A DNA stretch of 64,000 nucleotides from Flabesymbios commensalis (Eukaryota > Annelida > Polychaeta > Terebellida > Flabelligeridae), in NCBI GenBank assembly GCA_964017125.1, contig OZ024911.1:43773339-43837338 (forward strand), in the 5' to 3' direction. Positions within the stretch are counted from its first letter, which is position 1, and each line of letters starts with the position of its first letter. The notes below the pieces were generated by a model. It did not search any database. It saw only the letters and a list, made by a program, of their open reading frames with translations, and was not told the origin of the DNA. The translations under genes were made by a program, and so were the position numbers. Shown here piece after piece: positions 11,335 to 23,855 of the stretch.

Positions 11335-11760
11335 TTATACTGTCGTATCTAACATATTTTTCAAAAGTGCTTTTATGTTTGATTTGAAGGTATTAGGGGC
11401 ATACGCATCTTGTATTAATTTTTTGAATTTTACTTACGGATATAAGTAGGTCAAATCACACTAATACATAGTCGTATCTGCAAGTGATTTGCTAATCTTT
11501 AAAAAAGTAAAATATTATAGAGTCGTATGAGTCGTACAACAAAATTGGAAAAAATATAAATCCTATATTGTTGTATCTGGTAGATACGTCAGTATAGAAC
11601 AATTTTACACTAACACTGTTTAAAACCAGCTATGATAATATTACTATAATAAAACTGCAATAAAATGAATCAGTAGCTCTCTTAACATTCTTAAGTTGTT
11701 GTTTAATGAAGTTGATGTATGTGGTAGATACGACTCTATAATTGCAATGTTTTGTTTATA
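11335..11760. repeat. left cluster of palindromic GTCGTATCTG...GATACGAC motifs
   Basis: Copies are seen near 11341, 11466, 11521, 11571 (TTGTATCTGGTAGATACGTC) and 11721 (GTGGTAGATACGACTC). They are spaced 50-150 bp apart in AT-rich sequence. Placement just inside the TIR is what is expected of transposase-binding sites; this is inference. Confidence 0.6.
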
Positions 11761-13507
11761 ATTTGTTGTACCTACAATAATCATGGCAAACTAGACTAGT
11801 CAAGTGTTTACAGGACAGTCATATTAATTTGACTTCAGTTTCAAAATAACCACAAAACACAAATATATAGATTCTCAGACGATCGAAGGCCGTTTTGTAT
11901 AGTCAGCTATTATTTTGCTTAAAAATTGATGCAACCCCACTTGACTCACTTAATCTGTTATTAAATGAGAAAAAACAAATCTTTTTCTGTGATATATACT
12001 TAGCTAAATCATGAGGCACTGAACATGCGTGTGCACTGAAAATTGTATTATGTGTTGTTGTATCTTGTTTACTGAATCTCTCTTGGACTTCTGATCTTTT
12101 TCTTCACTAGTAACACCCTATTCTGCATGATTTAACCCTACGAGCCTTACTTTAAATAACAACTGCAACAACTTCAATAGCTGTAGACCTCGCTTTTCAA
12201 ATTGAACATTTTATTTCATCAAAAATAGGGAAATTAATATAGAAAGGAAACATTCAAAGGGGGGGGGGCAGAAACGCACAAACTCTGTACTATAACAGAA
12301 TAAGGTTCTTCCTTCGTTGTACTCTCACCCTCTTAAAATCGCTATTTCCCGCCACTCAATATATACCTCCCACACAGCATATGTCCATTTAATCTAAGAA
12401 CGTCCTCTGATTTATTTTTTGTGTCATAATTTGTCTTTTATATATTAGATAATGGGTGAAGCAGTCGACAGTATGCGAAATAAAGACCGAGGACGCAGGA
12501 CGTGGTCTATATTTGTCATAATGTCGAACTGCTGAACTTATCGGATATATTCACTCTCCCCACGATTCTAAGAAACCCCCCTCTCCCAACACCCCACCCA
12601 TTTACGGCTGGTGTCTGGCGCCACTAAGACAGTAGACAATAAACAATAGACACTTTTTTCATACTATTTTAGAAAACAAGGTAAATAAATGATATCAACG
12701 CTGTTTTAAACTTGGCCAATAACATAAACGTTGACCCATTCTTAAAACAACATTGTTCCAAAGTAAAATTGATGTTTCATAATCATGACACACCACAATC
12801 AAAATCCGCAGTACGGGGTCTTTTACAATGGACAGCGTCTCAGAGCTGGACATGTTGCTCTCCCTATCACTTGTCGTTGCAGAAAATAAGAATGAAATGA
12901 AGAATATTTCTCAATTACCATCATTTATATACCCGATTGACAGCGAATTTCTGAGTAGACTCATAAGTTTTGAAAAAAAGATAAGAAATACTGGGTTTGT
13001 TTGTTTTCCTTTCTAAGAATTTTATTATTGTATAATGGATGAGCATATGCTTTTATTTTAAATTTCCACATGTAGACCCACAATAACAGCCCCTGACACG
13101 AATAAATTTAATTACAGTTGGGTGTCAGAAAATGGGCAGTGAAATTGTTCCAGAAATGTCTACTGAAATAATTTTCAAATGCATTCAAAGGAAAGATAAC
13201 CAATATAAAAAGAAAAATGATATTTGGTATAAGTGATTATGATCTTGAAGCAAATATTTGCAACCCAAAATACTGCGCTATATATTAAGGTACCTAGGGT
13301 ACCGAAGAAATAGGCCCTAATCATGAAAGCAACAAAACATAGCTTAACAATTTTATGTAGATCTAAGCGAAGATTATAAGAATTTAGAGATTATTTTTGA
13401 ATGTCATGTTATCAGTGGTTATTTGTAATAATATATTCTTCCTTCATAAATTATTGTCCCATTATTAAAAAATATATATTTTTGTAATACTTTTAATAGG
13501 TGATTTG

Positions 13508-13614
13508 CAACAAACACGATATGTTGAGCCAATGTTGTTTTATTGTTGGGTAAGCGTCGCAGACAGTGGGCCAACATTAAAGTAGCATTGGCTCAACGTA
13601 TCGTGTTTGTTGGG
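13508..13614. mobile_element. palindromic mini-element (~107 bp), nested
   Basis: The arms start CAACAAACACGATATGTTGA and end in the complementary TCAACGTATCGTGTTTGTTG. The centre is GCGTCGCAGAC. It is nested in the core of the 5.5 kb element and lies only about 40 bp from a second palindrome. Confidence 0.75.
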
Positions 13615-13655
13615 TCATAACATAAAGATTATTACACATGATATTTTCTGTTTTT

Positions 13656-13765
13656 CCCAGCAAACAAGATACATTGACCCAATGTTGTTTGAATGTTGGT
13701 CCACTGTCTGCGACGTTGGCCCAACATTCAAACAAACTTCATGTCAACGGCACCTGTTTGCTGGG
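13656..13765. mobile_element. palindromic mini-element (~110 bp), nested
   Basis: Ends CCCAGCAAACA / TGTTTGCTGGG, with inner arms ATTGACCCAATGTTGTTTGA and their imperfect complement. The centre is CTGCGACG. It lies next to the copy at 13508-13614, with different arm sequence. Confidence 0.75.
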
Positions 13766-15955
13766 TTTTATTTTCTAAAAGATTTGAAATGACTTACAAT
13801 GTAGGCTGTAATTATATATTATAACTATTTGAAATGACGTATAATTATATTTTATATGAAAGGCGTATAATTATAAAGAAAACTATGTGTGAACGCTCTG
13901 AAATTTATTGTTTGTTTAATGTTTACACCGTTGGCCCATAATTTATACAACGTTGTGTGAAGGTAATTTTTACTATATGAAGAGGGGTATCCAACCCAAC
14001 CTGCAGAGACAATGGGTATACTACACCGTCACAGACGGAGGCCGCGACATAATGTTTGCTAGTGTTTCTGAGTTGACCTCAGATGCACTCTACATTATTA
14101 AAAAATAATCACTGGTAGACGTTTAATAATGCATGATGAAATTTAGTCCACTCGTTTTCGGCTAGATAATCCCGACTGGAAACAATAGAAAAAAAGAGGG
14201 GGCAGTGACTATTCAGGGATCAACGCTATTTTTATGAAATGTTGTGCCCCTGTCTACAATCAGCACGATACTAATTGCCCGTTCGATTCGCACCGATCTT
14301 AAAATAGTTCAGTGCTTCGGAACACCATGAATTGATAGCAGTAGAGTTGCCTCGTAACGCCTAAACTCTATCAATCCATCAGTGTGCTTCCACATCATGT
14401 TACTCCTAGCTACGTCACTGCCAGTGTTTAATTATACTCACACAGTCAGCGATGTATTTATTTCCAACAAATATATCTATAACAGATGGTACACATAATT
14501 CTTTACCTTAGATTTAGTTCCTTATACATTGTCAATAGATCTATATTTCTATTTCCCGTGGTCAAAAACCTGCCTGCTTATAGTGAAATCAACATTGTCA
14601 AGCTAATTTGTCTGGAGGTGTAGGGGCTCATCCTAAAACTTATTAAAATTATTTTCCATCCAACATTAATTTTAAATTAAACAATGGTGATCTGATAAAT
14701 AAAATACTTGCTCGGCAAAAAAACACATTGCGAAACTAAAAGCTAAGCAATATTCTAATGTGGTTGTCGGGTGTTTTGGCTAACAACATGTCATCAACAG
14801 ACCTCATGGACAGCCATCATCTCTATACTATCATAGAAGGAAGCTGGAAACTTACATGCTAAGTGTTTATAATGTTGACACTGATGTACACTGGTTTATG
14901 TAGCATGAAGCAATTACACAGAGAGAGTAAAAAAGCACGTTGTGTGATTCAATAATTACAGAAACAGTCTGGTAAAGAAAACAATAACGTGTATCTTTTA
15001 TCAGATAACTGCTGCAATGCACCGATTTAAAATGGATAAGAATGTACACTGCGTTCTCGAATGTGGACACGCAAACAAAATGAAAAACGATTTGTCCACA
15101 GCACCATTGGGAAGAGAGGCAGACACATGTATATATTTGAGCAATGATATGCATGTGTGTGAATTGCCCCAGACCACACAGTCATGTTTATTCGTAATGA
15201 GTCAGATCCTTTAAACTGGCTTCGAATGGGTCTTATAAAATAATTTACTCCAAAAAGAAGTAATTTAAAATTTCTATTCTGACTTCAGCCATTTAATTAC
15301 AGTATCATGCTAATTGTTAGTTGATTTGTGAGTAGGCTTCATCATTATGTTGACTATAGACTTAAACAGGGATTTTTGCTGAATCGCTGCGCTAACTGAC
15401 TTCACCCTAAAGAGACAATATTCTGTATTGTTATTTTAGAACAATATGTTCTTGTAATATTTTTGAAAACTGTTGTCTTTTTACGCTTAGTTCATGTAGT
15501 TAAAGGCATTTGATGTTCAATGACCTTTGTTAGGAATTTTTTGTTGTTACATTATTGATTTAGATACTTATGTAAGAGCCTAAGTGTTAATTTCAGTGAA
15601 CATTTTGTTTAATGTTCTGTAAAACATGTAAAATGTCAAGTAACTTTAGTAATTGAATAAAAACAAACCATAATATGAATTGCGAAATGACAATTATAAA
15701 CCGATATAAAATCAGAATAAATTGTATGTTAACCTAACAAGTGACATTAATACCTAACATTGTTGACAATGTGACAATGTCACCTGCATACGTATATTAT
15801 TTTACTTACATTATTTCTCAAAAAATGTAAATAAGAACATCACATACTCGAGCAGATTTTGCATAGGTTCGAAAAACACTTTAGATAGAAAACGTTATTC
15901 ATTATTGTATTTCTGTTGAGATACAACACAATCTTAATGCAAGTTATATATTACA
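13766..15955. other. core of the 5.5 kb element, no recognised content
   Basis: About 2.2 kb without a reading frame longer than about 95 codons and without obvious domain similarity. An AT-rich, non-coding interior. Confidence 0.45.
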
Positions 15956-16790
15956 AGGTCGTATGTGCCACTTACAACAGTGTAATTTTGAATAACAAAA
16001 CATTTGTAATTTTCACCATGTTTTTCTTAAATTTATTCTTATGGGATTGTCAGTTATTTGGAAAAAAATAATAAAAAAATCGGATGCTCTAATTCCTATA
16101 GTTGTATCTGCACATACAACTATGTAGTATTTTAATTTTTTTAATTTTACCTTTAATTTTTTATTTTATAGCGTTGTATCTGCCACATACAACTGTTAAA
16201 TTTTAGAAAAAAATGTATGTCGAAGTAAGGCGAAACTTATGAATTGTTTATAATAGTGTATTACGTAAAACATTTTGAGTCATTTAACAATTTTGATTCT
16301 AGAAGCTGTATCTGCAGATACAACATTATAATACTGACTTTTTCACACATTTGACATTTTTGTCAACATTATACAGTCGTATGTGGTACATACATCGTTT
16401 AGCCACTTTTTGTACAATATACAATTGTAATGTCTGTTTGCAGTTAAACATTACTAGAAAGTTATTAAAACGTGAAATCGATTCATTCTGAAAAAAATCC
16501 TACTTATATATTACACTGTCGTATGTGCGCATACAACTATGTAATATTATGTATTATCATACACTGGCCATATTTTATAATATTATAAGGTCGTATCTTT
16601 TGTAAATGCTTGTTGCTATGCAACGCTAAGGTATGTTGCATTTTCTTCACATTGAACAAACGTCTATTTCTTATATCTACAAAGGTTTTTTTAGACAAGG
16701 CTGAAATATTACTACTTTTTTTATAATTAAGTTTTTTTCGATTATCTCGGAATAATGAAAACTGTAGATACGACAGTATAATATCAGGGT
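15956..16790. repeat. right cluster of palindromic GTYGTATSTG motifs
   Basis: Seven or eight copies: near 15957, 16100 (GTTGTATCTGCACATACAAC), 16172, 16307 (GCTGTATCTGCAGATACAAC), 16376, 16518, 16590 and the terminal one at 16765. Each is a near-perfect dyad with a variable 2-4 bp centre. The flanks between copies are unrelated. Confidence 0.65.
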
Positions 16791-16795
16791 GACGA

Positions 16796-17439
16796 TATAT
16801 ACATGTGTACAGTGGATTATATTACGCGTGTGTTGATCAGACATTGGGAAATGAAGTGAAAATGGTGAGAATTGTGCACAGATTCATGTCCACCTTTCAT
16901 AATGTTTATATCTACCTATAATGCAAAGGGCTTTTCCATTTCAACAGGGGGTCTCATGTCCTCGTGCCTCACACGCAGCAGGATCAAGGGATCCAATATT
17001 AGCCCAAACGTGACCAAGAGCTCTGACGCTGGCGATATCCCTTGCCATTAATTAGGTTAATAATGGTCTCAAAGTCAAAGGGTAAAACATAGGTCAAATT
17101 TGATAATGCCCAAAAGGCACATTTACACCCCCTAAGGGATGTTTGGGGGAAAATATGAAAACAATTCGGCTACCGGTGTCCGAGATATCGTCCGGGAACA
17201 AAATACGGACGCACTGTCGGATAGCTGGACAGTCAGACATGGTGATGTCAATCCCCCGCCATATTTCGTGGGCGGGGATAAAAAACAGGTTTACTTTTGA
17301 ACATATGATATATGCAAATAGAAAATAAAGCAGCCATTTGATCTCGACTATGCATTTTCAAATATAATTTGAATGACATATTTTGCAATTGTTTCGTTTA
17401 CTGTGTACGGTTATGCGGTATATGTTGTTGCTTTTTCAG
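16796..17439. other. intron 3, after the large TIR element
   Basis: Ordinary intron, somewhat GC-richer from 16970 to 17290. No named content. It ends with the acceptor GCTTTTTCAG before the next exon. Confidence 0.45.
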
Positions 17440-17562
17440 GTTATGTGTTTTCTACCGTCATGGCCATCATTAACATAGTTATGGGACCAGATCACACACA
17501 AGCCGTGACATCCACTGCAATTTCGTTAGGGTCTCTCGTGTACCTCTTGATACCACTGGAAG
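17440..17562 (+). CDS. SLC16-like transporter, exon with TM10/TM11
   Basis: Acceptor CTTTTTCAG, donor GTAATA, 123 bp, phase 1 at both ends. It encodes YVFSTVMAIINIVMGPDHTQ then AVTSTAISLGSLVYLLIPLE. The pattern (GPDHTQAVTSTAISLGSLVYLL before a P-x-x-GWL) fits the family's TM10-TM11 region. It joins in frame to the last exon, giving IPLEGWLIEMTDN, which matches the conserved PPIGGWLYDxTG. Confidence 0.9.
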
Positions 17563-17960
17563 GTAATAAATTTATTATGTTGACATCTTAGATCTGTTGA
17601 ACCAGATTCACATCTAGGATATTTTCGCGAACGTAACCGATATACCTGGTTGTATAAATGGAAATATTCCATTTCGAAAGAGATGGCTATTGTTGATATC
17701 CAGCGAACACGAGACGTTGATCTAGTGTCCACGACGTTGGTCCATTAACTTAACACTCTTAACACCAACACATTTACTCTCATTTATTCACATTGGGATG
17801 TGAATTGTTGCCTCAATTCCAGTCTCAAGATCAAATTTATTTCTTTATATTACGTATTAGGATTTGCCAAATAGAAGCATACAGTACTTTGTACAGTGAT
17901 AGCAAAAATATATTTAATAATACTATAGGCTAGGACATGGCATCAGATAGGCAATATTTA
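17563..17960. other. start of intron 4
   Basis: Contains a partial relic of the palindromic mini-element at about 17697-17755 (CCAGCGAACACGAGACGTTG and an ACGACGTTGGTCC centre), lacking its right arm. The rest is plain intron. Confidence 0.4.
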
Positions 17961-18076
17961 TGCTAGGCCTGTCCCATAAGAATGTTAATAAAAATACATG
18001 TGCAGTAAGTGTGAGAACTGCTAGGCCTGTCCCATAAGAATGTTAATAAAAATACATGTGCAGTAAGTGTGAGAAC
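17961..18076 (+). repeat. 58 bp tandem duplication
   Basis: Two adjacent, practically identical 58 bp copies start at 17961 and 18019. Each opens TGCTAGGCCTGTCCCATAAG and closes with a GTGAGAAC word. Near-identity suggests a recent event. Confidence 0.85.
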
Positions 18077-18085
18077 GCATGTGCC

Positions 18086-18088
18086 AAA

Positions 18089-18160
<72 letters not shown>

Positions 18161-18161
18161 A
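18086..18161 (+). repeat. (GAAA)n microsatellite
   Basis: Uninterrupted GAAA units for about 76 bp, directly after the 58 bp duplication. Lys/Glu/Arg and Phe/Leu/Ser reading frames across it are translation artefacts. Confidence 0.95.
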
Positions 18162-18705
18162 TGGTGTTTCATGCCTGGCGACATCGCGTACAACGACAAA
18201 CGGTAAACAGGGACACACCTGTTATCAATATATCATAAGTCGTGGTCAACTTTACAATATATTGACAAATTTATTGCGGCAATGAGTTCTTTTTGTTGTG
18301 TTCGGCAGAATATTTCGCATTTTTAGTACACGATTAGAGAAGAATAATGATTTCAACAACAATGATTTCATTTTGTCGATCATTCTGTACCATTAGATCA
18401 GGTTTCAGTTTTGAATGAATAGGCCTACTAGTGTGGATAGCAGGTAAAACCGTACCACCGTACCCTCCGCGATCCTTTCTATCAATGTTAAATTCGGCTT
18501 CAGGTAATATTTCACAATTTGTAATATCTTTTGTTAACCAAGACTCGGTTACGAAAATAACTTTTGCTTTTTTGAAAATCTTTTAATTTTTTTTTATTTC
18601 CTGTATCTTGAAACCGATTTTATACTAGGGCCTACTGTGTATTAAGTAGAAACGCGTTTATATAACTAGATGAGTCAGGATTACGCTCTATATATTCACT
18701 GAGTA
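18162..18705. other. intron 4 sequence, no recognised content
   Basis: Non-repetitive AT-rich intron. Nothing in it can be named. Confidence 0.4.
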
Positions 18706-18943
18706 AAAATGAAATGAAATAAATAGGGTTTTAGGCCACCTTTGTGCACATATAGGCTAAACTGTGCCAGGAGAACCTCCTGAGGATGGTGAGATGAATG
18801 AGATGACACAACCCTCCAGAAACAGGATGCCGAACACGTCACCTCTCGGTCACAGTGGTTCCCCACAATATTGAATCTTTACGAGTGAGATCTCCTAGTT
18901 TCAAAGCAGGCAGCATTAACCACTGCACCAGGGCCCCCGCTCA
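18706..18943 (-). mobile_element. SINE-like element, minus strand
   Basis: Read on the minus strand it begins GGGCCCTGGTGCAGTGGTTA followed by ATGCTGCC, a good A-box of a tRNA promoter. A B-box-like AAGATTCAATATT follows and the 3' end is ATTTCATTTCATTTTTA. The 3' segment recurs on the same strand at 62626-62692 (AGGGTTTTNGGNCACC, CATATAGGCTAAA). That second copy makes a SINE more likely than a lone relic. The B-box is weak and I could not fold a complete tRNA. Confidence 0.5.
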
Positions 18944-19269
18944 GCCCAGATAGATATTCATGTGTTATTGACGATAGGGGTTTAGGATATTTGGAATTAA
19001 AGCACATTTGGCGGCCATTTTTTTTTTTTAGTTTTGAACACTTTCGGGTAGAGTGGAAAATTGTTATCCGCCCTAGCGCTCATCTCTGGTATCTATGGAA
19101 CATATCTGGATAGATATATCGCTTGTAACAACGATTTGCACCATGTTGACATGATAACGTTTGATGGCTGGCTGACTATAAATGTAGCTACATGAATTCA
19201 TGCAATACATTGTTTGAATGAGCAGCACTATAGACTGTGTAAAAGTAGACTCTGTCTCACCTACATCTT
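18944..19269. other. intron 4 sequence, no recognised content
   Basis: Plain intron with a short poly-T run near 19020. No gene or repeat identified. Confidence 0.4.
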
Positions 19270-19378
19270 CCCAGCTAACATGAGACGCTTCCCCAATGCT
19301 AATTTTATGTCGGGCCATCGTCACAGAAGGTGGGCCGACATTAAATCAGCATTGGAACAATATTTCGTGTTAGTTGGG
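19270..19378. mobile_element. palindromic mini-element (~109 bp)
   Basis: Ends CCCAGCTAACATGAGACG / CGTGTTAGTTGGG. The arms CCAATGCTAATTTTATGTCG and CGACATTAAATCAGCATTGG pair with a few mismatches, and the centre is CATCGTCACAGAAGG. Same end words and size as the other copies. Confidence 0.7.
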
Positions 19379-22350
19379 TTGGCATACAGACCGCTTCCAG
19401 ATTGCAACCTAGTGGTGACCACAGACGCACTTCTGTCCTTGTTAAAATCCCATAAAATTAGTCGCCTGTTGACAAGCTGTTTGATAAGATCAGGGACCCC
19501 CGTGGCATCCCAGCATCCCCCAAACCGCCGAGCGGGCATAAATGCTGGACTGCAAAGTATCAGCTCGCAAGGCTACCGCGCGTTCAAACTGCGGCTGAAA
19601 GAGTAATAGCATGCATACCACGCCATGAACACATCTCTGAAATACGGATGCAGCTTCACTGTCTACCGATACAGCACAGAGTTATATGTATAAGATACTG
19701 CTGCTGACATTGCTTGTGGCACGCGGAAATTCTCCTAAATATTTATCTGAGGTACTGGTGCTGCATAAAGCCAAACCGAGCCCTGTGATCGGCTAATCAA
19801 GCTATTCTACACAACCGCATACATTCACCAAGACATATGGCAATCAAGCTTTCGCAATCACTGCACCACGGCTGTGTAACAATTTCCTCACATCACTGAA
19901 CTCACAAAAGAAAACTTATCATGGGATATATATAATTACATTGTAAGTAAATAATAACCTTTAATTTTGCTTGCTTATAGAAATAGTTAGTTACATTAAG
20001 TAACAACAAATGGTCAGACAATAATTTAACAAAAAAGAAAACATAAAACTTTTTGACATGTTCGTATTTAATCCTATTTATCTTCATTAAAAAGATGACA
20101 ATAGAATAAAAATTAATTAACTAAATAAACGTCTTATTCCTATTAATTATAAACTGTTACTTCTTATCTTTTTTACTTTCTGTCATAGCGAAAACACCAC
20201 CCCAAAAAAACATACCCGGAGCAACATTTAATTATCACCCTTTAGGGCTAATTGATCATTGATTATAATACTATTTAAAACAAAATAGATAAATCAATTT
20301 GGTAGCCCAGTCAGATATAAACAAATGTTATATGCCGTATTTGCCGTATTTCATTAAACATAATAAAGAATTTGTGTACACAAAATGTGGATTGGTCGTA
20401 TTCACAATCAAATGATTAGGAGTAGAACCATAGGGGGTCTCTCAGCACACAGGACTGATGCAGGTATAATGGTAATCTAAGGTTGTTAAATTAAAAATCA
20501 ATATGTATTCAATATTATTATCATTGCTAAATTAGCTTGGTTACCCTTGTGCAAAAAAAATATATAACTGCATGATTAAAAACATAAATACAGTTAGAAC
20601 ACAAAATACTCAATAATACTGAATAATATTTTAGGTAAACTTAGATTACATTCGTTGGATTGTCGGATCCTTCAATAGATTTACTACATAATATTCAGTG
20701 CCTGAAGTTAAAATTAAATTGATCTTTAAGGAAACCTGCATGGGAACTTAGTTTAGTTGTATCCTATAAATCATTATTAAATACTATAATTGGTAAACAT
20801 CTTACAAACATATACAATAATATGTATGATCAATAAACATGACATGTAATTGTAATTGACACACTTGTCGGTGTGAGGATATATGTGTGTGATGGTACTA
20901 TTATAATGGGTTAAGAAGAGGGGGCTGCCGGGCGTGCCTATTTTTACATATCAACTTCTCGTTTCTAAACTTTGTTTTTTTTGAAAACCAAACTGATTGA
21001 TAAGTCTCATGGGCTGGGTACAAAGAAAGAAAAATGATGTTATTGTTTGTATTACAATGTACTTGTCAGTATAACTGGACAATAGTCACCTGCTTATCTT
21101 AACGAGGGGTGATTAGGCATTCGATGCGTGAAGGCCACACTAAACGTGCTCATCTCACATGCCCTGCAAGTCTGGGTGTGTTCATCTCTACACACACCGT
21201 AATTGCTGTAACAAAAACCATTGTCCCCCACTAGTGGTACTGTAGCGAAAATTCTCAAACAAATTGTAATAGAATTATTCGTTTTTTCACAATCCTTTTT
21301 AGAACTACCTACCAAATAACATGCATACACAAAGTTTAGACTTCTATCCCAATAGAAAATTTACCAAAAATGTTTTCTTGGCGACCGGTTTTTAAAGAAA
21401 ATAGCCTATAGCCTATATGTTTTAGTACTAACAGGCAAATAGTGTTCAAGTCCATGTTTTATGGTCAAAGATTTACAAAAATTATACTAAAATTAAACAC
21501 TTAGATAAAAAATACTTTTTTACGACCCTTTTCTGTTTTCTATTTTTACTTTGACAGAGGGGATATGCATTTATAGTAAATGGGCCGATTGTCCAAACAG
21601 ATGGTTTTGTGTAACTTTTATAGGAATCAGGTATTTTGGCACTAAATTATGCTCAGGATCAAAATTAGACCAGTTTGTGTATTTTTTTAAAGTTACACCC
21701 ACTATTTTTTATAGTAGGCTAGAGCCTGCGCACGTCACATGAAAACGCTAACTTCTTTGACAGTTTGTCGTCCTATTATTTATTAATAACCTGCCTATAG
21801 TCTATGGAGCTATTCTACAATAAAGGTTAATCTTTGGAATAATAAGAAGCACATTCGTTGGTCTATTATATTTCTTCCAGCGTTGTCAGTTTAAACGCTG
21901 ATGATCTAATCGATCTGGACAGGTAGGCAATTTTCACCAGCCATCGGAGCGCCGGTATCCGGAAGATAATAATGATAATAAAAGTAGGGGTACCTTCATA
22001 TCCCATTGACTCACAACACTCGACCTTCGACCCACAACCCCTCGACTCACAACAACAATTTTTTTTAATCCCCTCAGATGGTGTATTTAAAGCCAAATAT
22101 TTCTACTCCCAGTAGGGTAAGTAGGCCTACGTCTAATATGAGCATAGTCCTAATAATTATGAGCATATATGCCATATTCCCTCTACTACCTATCAATAGG
22201 CGGCAACAGGCCTACTGTTGATATCAATTAAAGAATCATTCAGCTGCAAGACGCGCATGCCTGGGACGGTCAAGTGTAGGCCAACAGTAGCCTATTGAGC
22301 ACAGATTGACAGCATTAATATAGCCACTGAACTGATTACAAGATACTACT
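19379..22350. other. intron 4 sequence, ~3 kb without recognised elements
   Basis: AT-rich, especially 19900-20870. I see no paired inverted repeats, tandem repeats or conserved coding stretch. Short reading frames here look random. Confidence 0.4.
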
Positions 22351-22351
22351 A

Positions 22352-22440
22352 AAACGAGACATTGATCCAATGCTGTTTTAATGTTAGGCCAGCGTCTGCG
22401 ACGCTGGCCCAACATTGAACCAACATTAGATAAATGTAGG
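22352..22440. mobile_element. palindromic mini-element, shortened copy
   Basis: Inner arms ATTGATCCAATGCTGTTTTA and a complementary AACATTGAACCAACATT surround the perfect dyad CCAGCGTCTGCGACGCTGG. The outer CAGCAAACAC ends are missing or eroded. Confidence 0.6.
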
Positions 22441-22468
22441 CTACAATGTTTGAGAGACAGTCCTCCTG

Positions 22469-22576
22469 CCCAGCAAACGCAAGACATTTGTATGACATTT
22501 ATGCAATGTCGGCCCAACGTCTTCGACGTTGGTCCAACATTGCATAAAGTCATACAAATGTTTTGTGTTTACCGGG
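22469..22576. mobile_element. palindromic mini-element (~108 bp) with a different arm sequence
   Basis: Ends CCCAGCAAACGCAAG / TTTTGTGTTTACCGGG. The inner arms ACATTTGTATGACATTTATG and CATAAAGTCATACAAATGTT are complementary to each other but unlike the arms of most copies. The centre CAACGTCTTCGACGTTGG is a perfect dyad. Confidence 0.75.
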
Positions 22577-22923
22577 TGACAATACAAGCTTGGGGGGGTC
22601 AAGCAGTTTCCAAATCCCCGCAGTAATACAGTCAGTTTGTTTGCAAGTAGGCGACCAAGTAGGGGCAAAAGACAAGGGCTTTGAATTATTACCTCATAGA
22701 TGTCGCTCAAGTATATATGAGCTTGCTGTGATTTGAGAACTTGCTCTTAATGAGGCTTTGGGTATGAAACGCATATTTAGTATTATTATGGAATAGGGCC
22801 TTGGCTCACCCACGGGCACTATTGCCTTCTGGGGGACCCTTGTCCCGCGAATTTTGACAGCTGACTACACCTTTAACAGTAGACCTAGGCCTCAACCCAA
22901 ACGTAATTAAAAGGAAGCAATAG
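22577..22923. other. intron 4 sequence between elements
   Basis: No element can be outlined. About 22800-22880 resembles 46740-46830 (GCCTT..., GTGGACAGTTGAC-like words on opposite strands), so a low-copy repeat may be present. Confidence 0.3.
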
Positions 22924-23531
22924 TATGTTAAGAATTGGTGAATACCGGTCAACTCGTACCTATGTCAACTCGCGTACCCATGTCAACTCGTACCCATGTC
23001 AACTCGTACCACCACCAGATGTCAACTCGTACCACAAGTGATGTCAACTCGTACCACAAGTGATGTCAACTCGTACCCTACAAGGCAAGTATAAAATGAT
23101 GGTACGAGTTGACATCTATTACCACACAATGGATGTCAACTCGTACCAATGTCAACTTGTACCACTAAGAGATGTCAACTCGTACCATCATCAGATGTCA
23201 ACTCGTAGGCTACCCAACAAGGCAGGTATCAGATGATGGTACGAGCTGACATCTCTTATAACACAACAGATGTCAACTCGTACCATCATTAGATGTCAAC
23301 TCGTACCAAATATAAAATAATACTTAATTTAATTATTGAGCCACGCAAGCCAAATAGGATTAGCCACAATGATCGGCTGTCCCCTCCCCCCTCCCCTCCC
23401 AGACAATGCCGTCATGTTTATACGACGTTGCAACATAGTGATCACAAGTCTGTTGTGTTAAAGCTGTGATAGTAAAGGTATGAATGACTCCAGTACTGAG
23501 GTGCGATGTCGACATACAGTTGATTATACCC

Positions 23532-23855
23532 GCGAGTGACATGCCTATTAAATTCAGTTTTATTTACCTATTGATATAACCAATATTTTAAAATTCAACT
23601 GCGCGTGTGACAGGCCTATTAAATTTAATTTTATTCACTTATTGATATAACTAATATTTTATAATTTAATTGCGCGCGTGACAGGCCTATTAAATTCGCT
23701 TTTATTCACTTATTGATATTACTAATATTTTATAATTTAATTGCGCATGTGACAGTCCTATTAAATTCAATTTTCTTCACCTATTGATATAGCTAGTATT
23801 TTATAATTTAATTGCGAGTGTGACAGGCCTATTAAATTCAATTTTATTTATTACT
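23532..23855 (+). repeat. 71 bp tandem repeat, ~4.6 copies
   Basis: GTGACAGGCCTATTAAATTC-type unit starts fall at 23536, 23607, 23678, 23749 and 23820, an exact 71 bp step. Each unit carries CTATTGATATAAC and a TTTAATTGCGCGT end. Copies differ by a few substitutions but no indels. Confidence 0.9.

Larger units (their letters stand above)
11321..16795. mobile_element. 5.5 kb TIR element with TA duplication and palindromic motif clusters
   Basis: The first 31 bp (starting TCGTCACCCTGATATTATAC, ending GTCGTATCT) recur as an exact reverse complement at 16765-16795. TA dinucleotides lie immediately outside at 11319-11320 and 16796-16797. Within about 450 bp of the left end and 850 bp of the right end there are a dozen copies of a palindromic word of the type GTYGTATSTGSNSATACRAC. 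No transposase frame is seen in the 4 kb core, so it is non-autonomous or decayed. TA and the TIR suggest Tc1/mariner or a related superfamily, but the size and the motif clusters are unusual. It fills much of intron 3. Confidence 0.8.

Noticed and set aside
17963-18285. Lys/Glu/Arg and Phe/Leu/Ser repeat proteins
   Set aside because: Translations of the (GAAA)n tract on the two strands.
22945-23310. CRISPR-like repeat/spacer pattern (also 43463-44712)
   Set aside because: Spacing is irregular, some units are flipped, the arms have inverted partners and the context is an intron-bearing eukaryotic genome with no cas genes.
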